From NCBI RefSeq assembly GCF_024505145.1, contig NZ_JANIAA010000007.1:62001-126000 (forward strand): a stretch of DNA of 64,000 nt, read 5' to 3'. The notes below the pieces were generated by a model. It was not told the DNA's origin. It did no database searches and saw nothing but the letters and a program-made list of their open reading frames with translations. Both the position numbers and the translations under genes were made by a program. The stretch is from Streptomyces rugosispiralis (lineage in GTDB: Bacteria; Actinomycetota; Actinomycetes; Streptomycetales; Streptomycetaceae). Below, piece by piece: positions 8,855 through 16,933 of this stretch; position 1 is the stretch's first letter; every line of letters begins with the position of its first letter.

Positions 8855-9733
8855 CTATTCTTCCACGGCCCGGTCCGGCCGCCCAAATCGGGCCCCACCG
8901 GTCGTCCCGCCGGTCGCCTTACCGTTCGTCCCGCTGGTCTCCCCGCCGGTCCCGGGCAGCTCCTCCCAGCCCAGCTCGGCCAGGAGCGCGCGGTCGTGCT
9001 TGTCGAGCGTCGCCGGGTCGCAGCGCTCGATCAGATCGGGGCGGTTCTCGCTGGTGCGGCGGAACGCCTCGTCCCGGCGCCAGCGGGCGACCCTGCCGTG
9101 ATGGCCGCTGATCAGCACCTCCGGGATGGCGCGGCCGCGCCACTCGGGGGGCTTGGTGTAGACGGGCCCCTCCAGGAGGTCGGCCATCGTGCCGGGGGCG
9201 AAGGAGTCGTCGCGGTGCGACTCGGCGTTGCCCAGCACACCCGGCAGCAGCCGGGCCACCGCCTCGGTGATCACCAGCACCGCGGCCTCGCCCCCGGCCA
9301 GGACGTAGTCGCCGATCGAGACCTCGTGGACCTCCAGCCGCTCGCCGTACTCCTCGATCACCCGGCGGTCGATGCCCTCGTAGCGGGCGGGCGCGAAGAC
9401 CAGCCAGGGGCGCTCGGCGAGTTCGACGGCTAGGGACTGGGTGAACGGACGGCCGCTCGGGGTCGGCACGACCAGGGTGGGCTTGACCAGCCCCTCGGCC
9501 TCACCCGACGCCATGATCGAGTCAAGCGCCTCGCCCCAGGGCTCGGGCTTCATCACCATGCCGGGGCCGCCGCCGTACGGGGTGTCGTCGACCGTGTTGT
9601 GCCGGTCGTGCGTCCAGGCGCGCAGATCGTGGACGCGCACGTCGAGCTGTCCGCGGGCGCGGGCCTTGCCGACCAGCGAGACGTTCAGCGGCTCCAGGTA
9701 CTCGGGGAAGATCGTGACGACGTCGAGCCTCAT
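8855..9733 (-). CDS. trmD: tRNA (guanine-N1)-methyltransferase TrmD
   Basis: TrmD, 292 residues, methylates G37 next to the anticodon of tRNAs with G36, which prevents +1 frameshifting. It begins [16 protein letters not shown] and has [31 protein letters not shown] and the SAM-binding trefoil-knot stretch [13 protein letters not shown]. The last ~35 residues are a Gly/Thr-rich extension ([18 protein letters not shown]) beyond the normal end. The start overlaps the rimM stop as ATGA, so the two are translationally coupled. Confidence 0.97.
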   Translation of the reverse strand: MRLDVVTIFPEYLEPLNVSLVGKARARGQLDVRVHDLRAWTHDRHNTVDDTPYGGGPGMVMKPEPWGEALDSIMASGEAEGLVKPTLVVPTPSGRPFTQSLAVELAERPWLVFAPARYEGIDRRVIEEYGERLEVHEVSIGDYVLAGGEAAVLVITEAVARLLPGVLGNAESHRDDSFAPGTMADLLEGPVYTKPPEWRGRAIPEVLISGHHGRVARWRRDEAFRRTSENRPDLIERCDPATLDKHDRALLAELGWEELPGTGGETSGTNGKATGGTTGGARFGRPDRAVEE

Positions 9734-10422
9734 GACGACTCGCCCTCACGGCCGCCCGCGGTGTCGCCCTTACGGTCGTCGCCCGTGGTCTCACCGCTGT
9801 CCGCGGCAGCGCCCTTACGGCCACCGGCGGCCACGCCCTGACGGCCCCCCGCGGTCTCGTCCTTACGGTTGCCCGCAGCGTCCTTGTCGCGGCTGCCCGC
9901 GATCTCCGCCTCGGTCTCGTCGAGCAGACCCGGCGGCGGGTCGATCACGGCGCGCTGCTCCTCCAGATCGATCTCCGGCACGACCTCGGAGACGAACGGG
10001 ATCAGCACCTCACCCCCGTCGGGGCGCTTCACCACCAGCAGATCCTGGTACGGCAGATGGGAGATCTCGGAGATCCGCCCGACCTCCGTGCCGTCCACGG
10101 TGACCACATCGAGGTCGATCAGCTGATGGTCGTAGAACTCCTCGGGATCCTCGGGGAGTTCCTCCGGGTCGACCTCCGCGATCAGCAGGGTGTTGCGCAG
10201 TGCCTCCGCGTCGGTGCGGTCGCGCACCCCCTCGAAGCGCAGCAGCAGCCGGCCGCTGTGCACCCGGCCGGACTCGATGGTCAGCGGCCCGGCCGAGGCG
10301 GGCTCGGTGGCCAGCACGGCGCCCGAGCCGAGCCGCAGCTCCGGCTCGTCCGTCCGCACCTCGACGGTGACCTCGCCCTTGATGCCATGGGCACGGCCGA
10401 TCCGCGCGACAACCAACTGCAC
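9730..10422 (-). CDS. rimM: 16S rRNA processing protein RimM with a repetitive tail
   Basis: RimM, 230 residues, assists maturation of the 30S head domain and binds S19. GTG 10422 gives [20 protein letters not shown], the canonical RimM N terminus. The central [12 protein letters not shown] and PRC-barrel part ([33 protein letters not shown]) are intact. The domain ends near residue 175; about 55 extra residues follow, rich in Gly, Arg, Lys and Asp with repeated AGGR(K/Q)G-type units. The tail is coded by short near-repeats containing CTTACGG. It overlaps trmD by four nucleotides. Confidence 0.95.
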   Translation of the reverse strand: MQLVVARIGRAHGIKGEVTVEVRTDEPELRLGSGAVLATEPASAGPLTIESGRVHSGRLLLRFEGVRDRTDAEALRNTLLIAEVDPEELPEDPEEFYDHQLIDLDVVTVDGTEVGRISEISHLPYQDLLVVKRPDGGEVLIPFVSEVVPEIDLEEQRAVIDPPPGLLDETEAEIAGSRDKDAAGNRKDETAGGRQGVAAGGRKGAAADSGETTGDDRKGDTAGGREGESS

Positions 10423-10443
10423 GATGCGATGTCCCTTCACACA

Positions 10444-10482
10444 CACGGGCCGGGGACGGCCCAAAGCCCTCCCCGGCCCGTG
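10444..10482 (-). terminator. Intercistronic hairpin between khpA and rimM
   Basis: A perfect 13-bp stem, CACGGGCCGGGGA paired with TCCCCGGCCCGTG, has a 13-nt loop that can itself fold (GGC...GCC). It lies in the 81-nt gap between khpA and rimM, inside an operon. It probably acts as a partial terminator or mRNA-stability element that lowers rimM-trmD expression relative to rpsP. Its effect is inferred. Confidence 0.7.
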
Positions 10483-10503
10483 CCGGTGCTCTTCTTGATC
10501 GCC

Positions 10504-10743
10504 TCAGCGGACCTGATCGACGTCGACGAGGTCGACGCGGATCCCACGGCCGCCGATGGCGCCCACGACGGTGCGCAGGGCGCGTGCGGTGCGGCCATTG
10601 CGGCCGATCACCTTGCCGAGGTCATCGGGGTGCACCCGGACCTCGAGCACCCGCCCGCGACGCAGGTTGCGCGAGGCCACCTGCACCTCGTCGGGGTTGT
10701 CGACGATGCCCTTCACCAGGTGCTCGAGGGCCTCCTCGAGCAT
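10504..10743 (-). CDS. khpA: KH-domain RNA-binding protein KhpA
   Basis: A 79-residue single KH-domain protein (KhpA/YlqC family), starting MLEEALEHLVKGIVDNPDEV. The GxxG loop is VIGRNGRTARALRTVV, so RNA binding should be retained. In Firmicutes KhpA dimerises with KhpB and affects cell division genes; the partner is not in this window. It lies 2 nt after the rpsP stop in the ribosomal operon and is followed by a strong hairpin before rimM. Confidence 0.95.
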   Translation of the reverse strand: MLEEALEHLVKGIVDNPDEVQVASRNLRRGRVLEVRVHPDDLGKVIGRNGRTARALRTVVGAIGGRGIRVDLVDVDQVR

Positions 10744-10745
10744 CC

Positions 10746-11189
10746 TCAGGCCTCGGTCGACGCGGTGGACTCAGCGGACTCGGCCGCCTCGTCCGACTTC
10801 TTGTCGGCCTTCTTCGCCTTCGGGGTGATCGCCTCACCCTTCGGCTCGTCACCGGCGTCCTTGGCGGCCGCCTCGAACAGCGCACGCTTGTCGGCCTTCG
10901 GCTCGGCGACCTTCATCGGGGCCGGGGCGGGCAGACCCTTGAACCTCTGCCAGTCACCGGTGACCTTCAGAATGGCCATCACCGGCTCGGTCGGCTGCGC
11001 GCCGACCTTCAGCCAGTGCTGCACACGCTCCGAGTCCACCTCGATGCGCGACGGGTTCTGCACCGGGTGGTACAGACCGATCTCCTCGATCGCCCGGCCG
11101 TCACGGCGGGTGCGGGAGTCGGCGACGACGATGCGGTAGTGAGGCGACCGGATCTTGCCCAGACGCTTCAGCTTGATCTTGACTGCCAC
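10746..11189 (-). CDS. rpsP: 30S ribosomal protein S16
   Basis: Ribosomal protein S16, 147 residues, the first gene of the rpsP-khpA-rimM-trmD-rplS operon. GTG 11189 gives [26 protein letters not shown], the S16 signature; AGGAG lies about 11 nt upstream. [20 protein letters not shown] is also conserved. The C terminus is a long Lys/Ala/Glu-rich extension ([18 protein letters not shown]), longer than in E. coli (82 residues) but usual in actinomycetes. The operon promoter must lie in 11190-11344. Confidence 0.97.
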   Translation of the reverse strand: MAVKIKLKRLGKIRSPHYRIVVADSRTRRDGRAIEEIGLYHPVQNPSRIEVDSERVQHWLKVGAQPTEPVMAILKVTGDWQRFKGLPAPAPMKVAEPKADKRALFEAAAKDAGDEPKGEAITPKAKKADKKSDEAAESAESTASTEA

Positions 11190-11344
11190 GGGAGTGGTGT
11201 CTCCTGGTCTTGACGTGGTTGAGCACTGCGACGTGCCGCGTGGGGTTGCGGTACCCGAGTGCCCGATGGACGCGTCAGCCGGAGGAGAGAGGGGTCCTGG
11301 TCGGCTGTCGAGTACAGCAGACCATTCTGCCACACCGTGACAGG

Positions 11345-11938
11345 TCAGCCGACCGCGGCCACCGGCTCCGGAATGCGGAACGGCTTCCCGCATCCACCGC
11401 ACATGATCGGCGCCTGGGCCAGCACCGACGGGACGACGCGGACATTGCGCCCGCAGTCGCACACCGCCTTCACCCGGACCCCGCCACCGGACGAGCCGTG
11501 GCGCGCGGCGGGCCCGCGGAAGGTGCGGGAGGTCTCGGCGGTGGTCGCCACCGTGTGCGCCTTGAGTGCGCGCTGGAGGCGGTCGATCGTCGTCCGGTAC
11601 CGCTTTCTCGCCTCGGGGCTGAGGGTGACCAGCGAGAAGCCGCTACTGGGATGCGGCTCCTCGGGATGGTCAAGACCCAGCTCCTCGGCGATCGCCAGGA
11701 ACCGGCGGTTGTGGTAGCGGCCGGCGCGTGAGGTGTCACGGACACCGCGGGCAGCGGCGATCCCATGCACTGCCTCATGCAGCAGCCGTTCGAAGGAGAG
11801 CTCGGCGCCACATGCGGACGACGATTCTCCGATCAGCGATTCGGGCGCGGCGAGATCCGGCAGCTCGGGGTGGTGCCGTTGAATATCGGCCCACGCCTGC
11901 GCCAGCTCTGCGGCGAGAACAGGTGGTGTCGTGCTCAC
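11345..11938 (-). CDS. SprT-like zinc metalloprotease-fold protein
   Basis: A 197-residue protein with a SprT/Spartan-like layout. A zinc-protease motif [12 protein letters not shown] (HExxH, about residue 54) is followed by [19 protein letters not shown], which resembles the third-ligand region. A C-terminal zinc ribbon follows (CDCGRNVRV ... CGGCGKPF). Eukaryotic Spartan cleaves DNA-protein crosslinks; the substrate of the bacterial family is unknown. It stands alone between rpsP and proS on the same strand, 156 nt before rpsP. Confidence 0.75.
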   Translation of the reverse strand: MSTTPPVLAAELAQAWADIQRHHPELPDLAAPESLIGESSSACGAELSFERLLHEAVHGIAAARGVRDTSRAGRYHNRRFLAIAEELGLDHPEEPHPSSGFSLVTLSPEARKRYRTTIDRLQRALKAHTVATTAETSRTFRGPAARHGSSGGGVRVKAVCDCGRNVRVVPSVLAQAPIMCGGCGKPFRIPEPVAAVG

Positions 11939-12131
11939 GTCGTGCTAACGAGCGGGACCGGTCCGGTGTTCCGATTCCGGGGCATCCCAAATAATTTGCA
12001 CGTACCAGTCAGTTCACGGTGATGTACGACGACGAGGGGCGGGTGCGTAAATGTGTGGATGAGCCACGCACCGCGCACCAAGCCGGTACGTACCGGTTCA
12101 GTAGGCACTCGCGACGTCGGCTCTCGCGACG

Positions 12132-13547
12132 TCAGTACGCTCTCGCGACGAACGCGACGTTACCGGGAGCGTCGTCGGCGTCCGGAACCGCCCCGTCCTC
12201 GGTGACCAGACACCGCACGGATACGGACCGCTCGGCGAGCGCCGCCTCGCCCTCCGGTCCCAGGTCCGCCCACCGGATGCGGGCCCAGCCGCCCGCCGCC
12301 GCGGCCTCGGCGGCCTCCTCCATGGTCGTCACGTCCGTGGTGCGCGCCTTACGGCGCTCACGGGCCTGCCGCAGCAACAGCGCCTGGTCCTCCTCCAGGA
12401 CCTTGGGCAGCAACTCCGGCAGCAGCTCGGCGCGCACCGGCTCCTTGCCGCCGGGGATCCGCCTGGCCACCATCGCGGTGCCGCCCTCCAGGTCGCGCGG
12501 GCCGACCTCGACCCGGACCGGCACGCCCTTGAGCTCCCAGTCGACCGCGCGCCGGCCGAAGGGGGTGTCCGTACGGTCGTCGACATGGACCCGCACGCCC
12601 GCCGCGGCGAGCTGCTCGCCGATCTCGCGGACCTTGGCGAGCACCGCGTCATCGCCCTTGATCGCCAGCACCACGACCTGGATGGGGGCCAGCCTCGGCG
12701 GGATCCGCAGCCCGTTGTCGTCGCCGTGCATCATCACCAGCGCGCCGACCATCCGGGTCGTGCTGCCCCAGGAGGTCTGCCAGACCAGCTCCTGCTCGCC
12801 GTCCCTGGACAGATAGCTGGTGTGGAACGCACGGGCGAAGTTCTGGCCCAGCTCATGGCTGGTGCCCAGCTGGAGCGCCTTGCCGTCGCCCATCATCCCT
12901 TCGAGGGTGAGGGTGTTGAGGGCGCCGGCGAACCGCTCGCGGGCGGTCTTGCGGCCCAGGACCACGTCCATCGCCAGGACGTCCTCCATGAACCGGGCGT
13001 AGACCTCGCGATGGATCCGGGCGGCGAAGTCCCGGGCGTCCTCGTACGACGCGTGCGCGGTGTGGCCCTCCTGCCACAGGAACTCGGTCGTCCGCAGGAA
13101 CAGCCGCGGCCGCAGCTCCCAACGCACCACATTGGCCCACTGGTTGATCAGCAGCGGCAGATCGCGGTAGCTCTGCACCCACTTGGAGAAGTACTCGTTG
13201 ACGATGGTCTCGGAGGTGGGCCGGACGACGACCGGCTCCTCGAGCTCCTTACCGCCGCCATGGGTGACGACCGCGAGCTCCGGCGCGAACCCCTCGACGT
13301 GATCGGCCTCCCTGGCCAGATACGACTGCGGGATGAAGAGCGGGAAGTACGCGTTCTGGACGCCGACCGCCTTGATGCGGGCGTCCATGTCCTGCTGCAT
13401 CCGCTCCCAGAGCCCGTACCCGTACGGTCGGATCACCATGGTGCCGCGCACCGGGCCGTTGTCGGCCAGTTCGGCCTTGTTGATCACGTCCTGGTACCAG
13501 CGGGGGAAGTCCTCCGCCTGGGGGGTGAGCACGGGAGCCTTAGCCAT
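12132..13547 (-). CDS. proS: Prolyl-tRNA synthetase, archaeal/eukaryotic type
   Basis: Class II prolyl-tRNA synthetase, 471 residues. Motif 2 is visible as NVVRWELRPRLFLRTTEFLWQE-type sequence, with RPTSETIVNEYF before it and a motif 3 segment GGTAMVARRIPGG region near the anticodon-binding domain. The length, the lack of the ~180-residue editing insert of the bacterial type, and the C-terminal tyrosine (FVARAY) place it in the archaeal/eukaryotic class. ATG 13547 (MAKAPVLTPQAEDFPRW) is the start; the long upstream frame is not coding. Streptomyces usually also carry a bacterial-type ProRS elsewhere, so this may be a second copy. Confidence 0.93.
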   Translation of the reverse strand: MAKAPVLTPQAEDFPRWYQDVINKAELADNGPVRGTMVIRPYGYGLWERMQQDMDARIKAVGVQNAYFPLFIPQSYLAREADHVEGFAPELAVVTHGGGKELEEPVVVRPTSETIVNEYFSKWVQSYRDLPLLINQWANVVRWELRPRLFLRTTEFLWQEGHTAHASYEDARDFAARIHREVYARFMEDVLAMDVVLGRKTARERFAGALNTLTLEGMMGDGKALQLGTSHELGQNFARAFHTSYLSRDGEQELVWQTSWGSTTRMVGALVMMHGDDNGLRIPPRLAPIQVVVLAIKGDDAVLAKVREIGEQLAAAGVRVHVDDRTDTPFGRRAVDWELKGVPVRVEVGPRDLEGGTAMVARRIPGGKEPVRAELLPELLPKVLEEDQALLLRQARERRKARTTDVTTMEEAAEAAAAGGWARIRWADLGPEGEAALAERSVSVRCLVTEDGAVPDADDAPGNVAFVARAY

Positions 13548-13893
13548 GGCGCCGATCGTACGACCCGGGCGTACCGAACCGTGAATCGGACCAAAACGAG
13601 CCGATCGGTGCCCGCCATCACCCGCGCCACGCCCGCGCCACGCTCGCGGCCGCCCGGCGGCCCGGCGGAGGTCAGGGGGCGGTTCGGGGAGCGAGGCCAA
13701 CGCACAGGTGTGCGGGGGCGCACAAAGGGGGCACGCAAGCACGGCCGTGAAACCTCTGGACGCGGGGACGGATGCGGAGTTCCCTGGCATTTGGGGGTGG
13801 GACGTCACAACGCACCACGGGGGAAACGCACAACGGGGGATGTGACACCGAATCTGACGACGGCACAGCTCTTCGCTGATTGGGGCCCTTTCG
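13548..13893. other. 346-bp divergent intergenic region, proS / methyltransferase
   Basis: This holds the promoters of two divergent genes. No further gene is supported. A small inverted repeat TGTGCG-GGGG-CGCACA lies at 13709-13724; a related GTGGGGGCGCAC string occurs upstream of the PrimPol-like gene at about 23214. A GTG at about 13840 opens a short frame that runs out of phase with the methyltransferase; it is unlikely to be real. Confidence 0.5.
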
Positions 13894-14796
13894 ATGACAT
13901 CTGCGCTCGTACGGCGGCACCGCCCGCGCCCCTCCTCGTCGTGGACGACGGACGCGCACGCTCGCACCCGCGACTGGACCGAGATCCAGGAGCGGATGCT
14001 GGTCCCGCTGTACGAGGCCGTGTACGAGCGGCTGGACGTCGGCGCCGGAACGCGTCTGCTGGGCCTGGGCTGCGGCTCCGGGCTCGCCCTCCTCATGGCG
14101 GCCGCGCGCGGCGCCGCGGTCTGCGGGGTGGACACGGACGAGCGGCGCCTGGACCTGGCGCGGGAGCGGCTGACCGCCGCGGGCGCGGCGGGCGACCGGG
14201 CACGGCCCGCCCGGCTGGGGCTCGGCGGCCCGGAGAGCCCCTGTGTGCGGGAGGCCGCGGCGGACGCGTCCTTCACGGTGGTGACCGCCTTCGAGCCGCT
14301 GTCGGCCCTGGGCGCGGGAAGCCCCGGTGCGACGGTGTCCGCCGCGGCGGACGCGCTCGCGGCGGCCGCGGCCGGTACCGGGCCTGGCGGGGCCGTGGTG
14401 CTCGCCGGATGGGGCCCGCCGGAGCGCTGCGCCACCTCCGGGGTGCTGTGGGTGGGCGCGCGGCTCGCCGATCCGATGTGCGCCCCCGGCCACCGCCGGG
14501 AGGTGCCCCCTCCCGCGCGCTGGCAGCTGTGCGGCCGGGACGACCTGGAGGAGCTGGCCGCGCGGGCGGGCCTGCGGCCCGACGGCTCGGGGCGGGTGGC
14601 CTGCCCGTTCGGGTACGCCGACATGGACAGCGCGGTGCGCGGGCTCCTGTCGACGGGGCTGTTCGACGCGGCGGAGCGGGCCACGGATCCGACCCAGGTC
14701 CGCAAGGAGATCATCGAGGCGCTGCATCCGCATCAGCGGGCGGACGGCACGGTGTGGATGCCGAACGTCTTCCGCTATCTGATCTGCCGCGTCTGA
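13894..14796 (+). CDS. SAM-dependent methyltransferase
   Basis: A 300-residue class I SAM-dependent methyltransferase. Motif I is GTRLLGLGCGSGLALLMAA (about residues 50-68) followed by the acidic VDTDERRLDLARERL. The core begins at DWTEIQERMLVPLYEAVYERL; the first ~25 residues are Arg/Ser-rich and poorly supported, so the start may lie a little downstream. The substrate is unknown. It is divergent from proS and convergent with ffh, with a strong terminator between. Its 3' end is followed by three near-copies of the stop-codon region. Confidence 0.82.
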   Translation: MTSALVRRHRPRPSSSWTTDAHARTRDWTEIQERMLVPLYEAVYERLDVGAGTRLLGLGCGSGLALLMAAARGAAVCGVDTDERRLDLARERLTAAGAAGDRARPARLGLGGPESPCVREAAADASFTVVTAFEPLSALGAGSPGATVSAAADALAAAAAGTGPGGAVVLAGWGPPERCATSGVLWVGARLADPMCAPGHRREVPPPARWQLCGRDDLEELAARAGLRPDGSGRVACPFGYADMDSAVRGLLSTGLFDAAERATDPTQVRKEIIEALHPHQRADGTVWMPNVFRYLICRV

Positions 14797-14872
14797 TATC
14801 TGGTCTGCCGCGTCCGGACGGGGCCGTCTGCCGCGTCCGAACGGCGTCGTCTGCCGCGTCTTGGACGGGGTC
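14781..14872 (+). repeat. Tandem copies of the methyltransferase 3' end
   Basis: TCTGCCGCGTC occurs four times at about 14783, 14804, 14827 and 14850, period about 23 nt. The first copy is the last codons of the methyltransferase gene (Ile-Cys-Arg-Val-stop). The three following copies lie after the stop and have diverged slightly. Confidence 0.85.
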
Positions 14873-14876
14873 GTCG

Positions 14877-14912
14877 CGTAAGGCCCCTGACGATGTGCGC
14901 AGGGGCCTTACG
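14877..14912. terminator. Bidirectional terminator between methyltransferase and ffh
   Basis: A perfect 13-bp stem, CGTAAGGCCCCTG and CAGGGGCCTTACG, with a 10-nt loop, lies between two converging genes. It can serve both. Confidence 0.85.
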
Positions 14913-14950
14913 GTTCGTTCGTACGGGGGCGGCCCGGGAGCCGGGGCGGC

Positions 14951-16498
14951 TCAGCCCATGAACTTCTTGAACTCGTCGGGGAGTTCGAAGTCCTGGCCGC
15001 CCTGGTCGCCGTTGGGCAGCCCGAACGCGCCGCCCTGCTCGCGGCGCGCCGCGGCGGCCTGCTCCTCGGCCTTGCGCTTCATGGGGTTGCCCGAGCGCTG
15101 CTTGCCCTTGGCCTTCTTCTGCTGCTTGCCCTTGCGCTTGTTGCCGCCGCCCATGCCCGGCATGCCCGGCATCCCGGGCATCCCCGGCATGCCGCCCTGG
15201 GCCATCTTCGACATCATCTTGCGCGCGTCGAAGAACCGCTCCACCAGGTTCTTGACCGCGCTCACCTCGACGCCGGAACCGCGGGCGATACGGGCGCGGC
15301 GCGAGCCGTTGATGATCGTGGGGTCCTGGCGCTCGCCGGGGGTCATCGACTTGATGATGGCCGCGGTGCGGTCCACATCCCGCTCGTCCAGGTTGTTGAT
15401 CTGGTCCTTCATCTGGCCCATGCCCGGCAGCATGCCGAGCAGCTTGGAGATGGAGCCCATCTTGCGGACCTGCTCCATCTGCGCCAGGAAGTCGTCGAGC
15501 GTGAACTCCTTGGGGCCCTTCGCCAGCTTGGCCGCCATCTTCTCGGCCTCTTGCTGGCTGAAGGTCTGCTCGGCCTTCTCGATCAGGCTGAGCATGTCGC
15601 CCATGCCGAGGATGCGGGACGCCATGCGGTCCGGGTGGAACGCGTCGAAGTCGTCCAGCTTCTCGCCATTGGAGGCGAACATGATCTGGCGGCCGGTGAC
15701 ATGCGCGATGGACAGCGCGGCACCGCCGCGCGCGTCGCCGTCCAGCTTGGACAGCACGACACCGTCGAAGCCGACGCCGTCGCGGAACGCCTCCGCGGTG
15801 TTCACCGCGTCCTGGCCGATCATCGCGTCGACGACGAAGAGGACCTCGTCCGGGCGGACCGCGTCGCGGATGTCGGCCGCCTGCCGCATCAGCTCCTCGT
15901 CGATGCCGAGGCGGCCCGCGGTGTCGACGATCACGACGTCGTGCTGCTTGGTCCGGGCGAACTCGATCGAGTCCTGCGCCACCTTCACCGGGTCGCCGAC
16001 GCCGTTGCCCGGCTCGGGGGCGAAGACGGCGACACCGGCCCGCTCCGCGACCACCGAGAGCTGGTTGACGGCGTTGGGGCGCTGGAGGTCACAGGCGACG
16101 AGCAGCGGGGCGTGGCCCTGACCCTTCAGCCAGCGGCCGAGCTTTCCGGCGAGTGTGGTCTTACCGGCGCCCTGCAGACCCGCGAGCATGATCACGGTCG
16201 GCGGCTGCTTGGCGAAGCGGAGGCGCCGGGCGTCGCCGCCGAGGATGCCGACGAGCTCCTCGTTGACGATCTTGATGACCTGCTGGGCGGGGTTGAGCGC
16301 CTGGGAGACCTCCGCGCCGAGGCTGCGCTCCTTGACCTGCTTGATGAACGCCCGGACGACGGGCAGCGCCACGTCGGCTTCGAGCAGGGCGATCCGGATC
16401 TCGCGTGCCGTGGCGTCGATGTCCGCCTCGCTGAGGCGTCCCTTGCCCCGGAGGTTCTTGAAAGTCGCTGCGAGGCGATCGGAGAGGGTATCGAACAC
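14951..16498 (-). CDS. ffh: Signal recognition particle protein Ffh
   Basis: SRP54 homologue, 515 residues, which binds signal sequences and 4.5S RNA and docks with FtsY (also in this window). GTG 16498 gives MFDTLSDRLAATFKNLRGKG. Domains in order are the N helical bundle, the G domain (Walker A GLQGAGKTTLAGKLG, DTAGRLG, SKLDGDARGG) and the Met-rich M domain with LLGMLPGMGQ, SMTPGERQDP and RRARIARGSG. A repeated MPG tetrad (GMPGMPGMPGMPGMGGG) and a basic segment precede the C terminus, which ends in LPDEFKKFMG. Confidence 0.97.
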   Translation of the reverse strand: MFDTLSDRLAATFKNLRGKGRLSEADIDATAREIRIALLEADVALPVVRAFIKQVKERSLGAEVSQALNPAQQVIKIVNEELVGILGGDARRLRFAKQPPTVIMLAGLQGAGKTTLAGKLGRWLKGQGHAPLLVACDLQRPNAVNQLSVVAERAGVAVFAPEPGNGVGDPVKVAQDSIEFARTKQHDVVIVDTAGRLGIDEELMRQAADIRDAVRPDEVLFVVDAMIGQDAVNTAEAFRDGVGFDGVVLSKLDGDARGGAALSIAHVTGRQIMFASNGEKLDDFDAFHPDRMASRILGMGDMLSLIEKAEQTFSQQEAEKMAAKLAKGPKEFTLDDFLAQMEQVRKMGSISKLLGMLPGMGQMKDQINNLDERDVDRTAAIIKSMTPGERQDPTIINGSRRARIARGSGVEVSAVKNLVERFFDARKMMSKMAQGGMPGMPGMPGMPGMGGGNKRKGKQQKKAKGKQRSGNPMKRKAEEQAAAARREQGGAFGLPNGDQGGQDFELPDEFKKFMG

Positions 16499-16933
16499 GG
16501 TGGTCGCGAATCCTTCGGTCGGATGTCGGGTCGGTGGTCGGCCTCCAAGGGTATCCGCCCGTCGCGCGAACGGTCTGCCCCCTGGTTTGCGGCGCGACCT
16601 CCGTTCCGGGGGCTCCGCCCCCGTGCCCCCGCCGGGGCTCCGCCCCGGACCCCGCTCCTCAAACGCCGGAGAGGCTGGGAAGTGGGCCGATCCACCCCCT
16701 CGGACGACACCAGCCCGAGCCAGGCTCAGCCCCTCTCGAACCCGCTCCTCCAGCCCCGGAGAGGCTGGGAAGTGAGCCAATCCACCCCCTCGGACGACGA
16801 CGGCCGGAGCGGCGCTCAGCCCCTCCCGAACCCCACTCCCCCAACCCCGGACAGGCTGGGAGGTGAGCCCCGCTCCCCAAGCTCGGGGCGGGCTGAATCG
16901 TGCCCCGAGCACCGGGGGAGCTGAATCGTGGCC
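16499..16933. other. 435-bp intergenic region, ffh / glnD
   Basis: No gene is supported. The region contains two GGGGCTCCGCCCC-type hairpins (about 16607-16650) and then a 90-bp tandem repeat in about three copies. GC-rich dispersed elements of this type are common between Streptomyces genes. The ffh promoter must lie in 16499-16600. Confidence 0.7.
16651..16905. repeat. 90-bp tandem repeat, about 2.8 copies
   Basis: Unit 1 begins at 16651, unit 2 at 16741 and unit 3 at about 16832. Each starts CCCGCTCCTC or a close variant, then CCCCGGAGAGGCTGGGA, then a GTGAGCC(A/G)ATCCACCC stretch. Unit 3 diverges after about 45 nt and passes into a related GGGCTGAATCGTG repeat. Units 1 and 2 are about 85% identical by eye. 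Confidence 0.85.

Noticed and set aside
13548..13893. T-box leader for proS
   Set aside because: No AGGGUGGNACCGCG-type core or anticodon-bulge stem is visible, and the spacing to ATG 13547 leaves little leader.
12585..16121. An 1178-codon open frame on the plus strand across proS, the methyltransferase and ffh
   Set aside because: It crosses three well-supported genes in other frames and has no recognisable domain.
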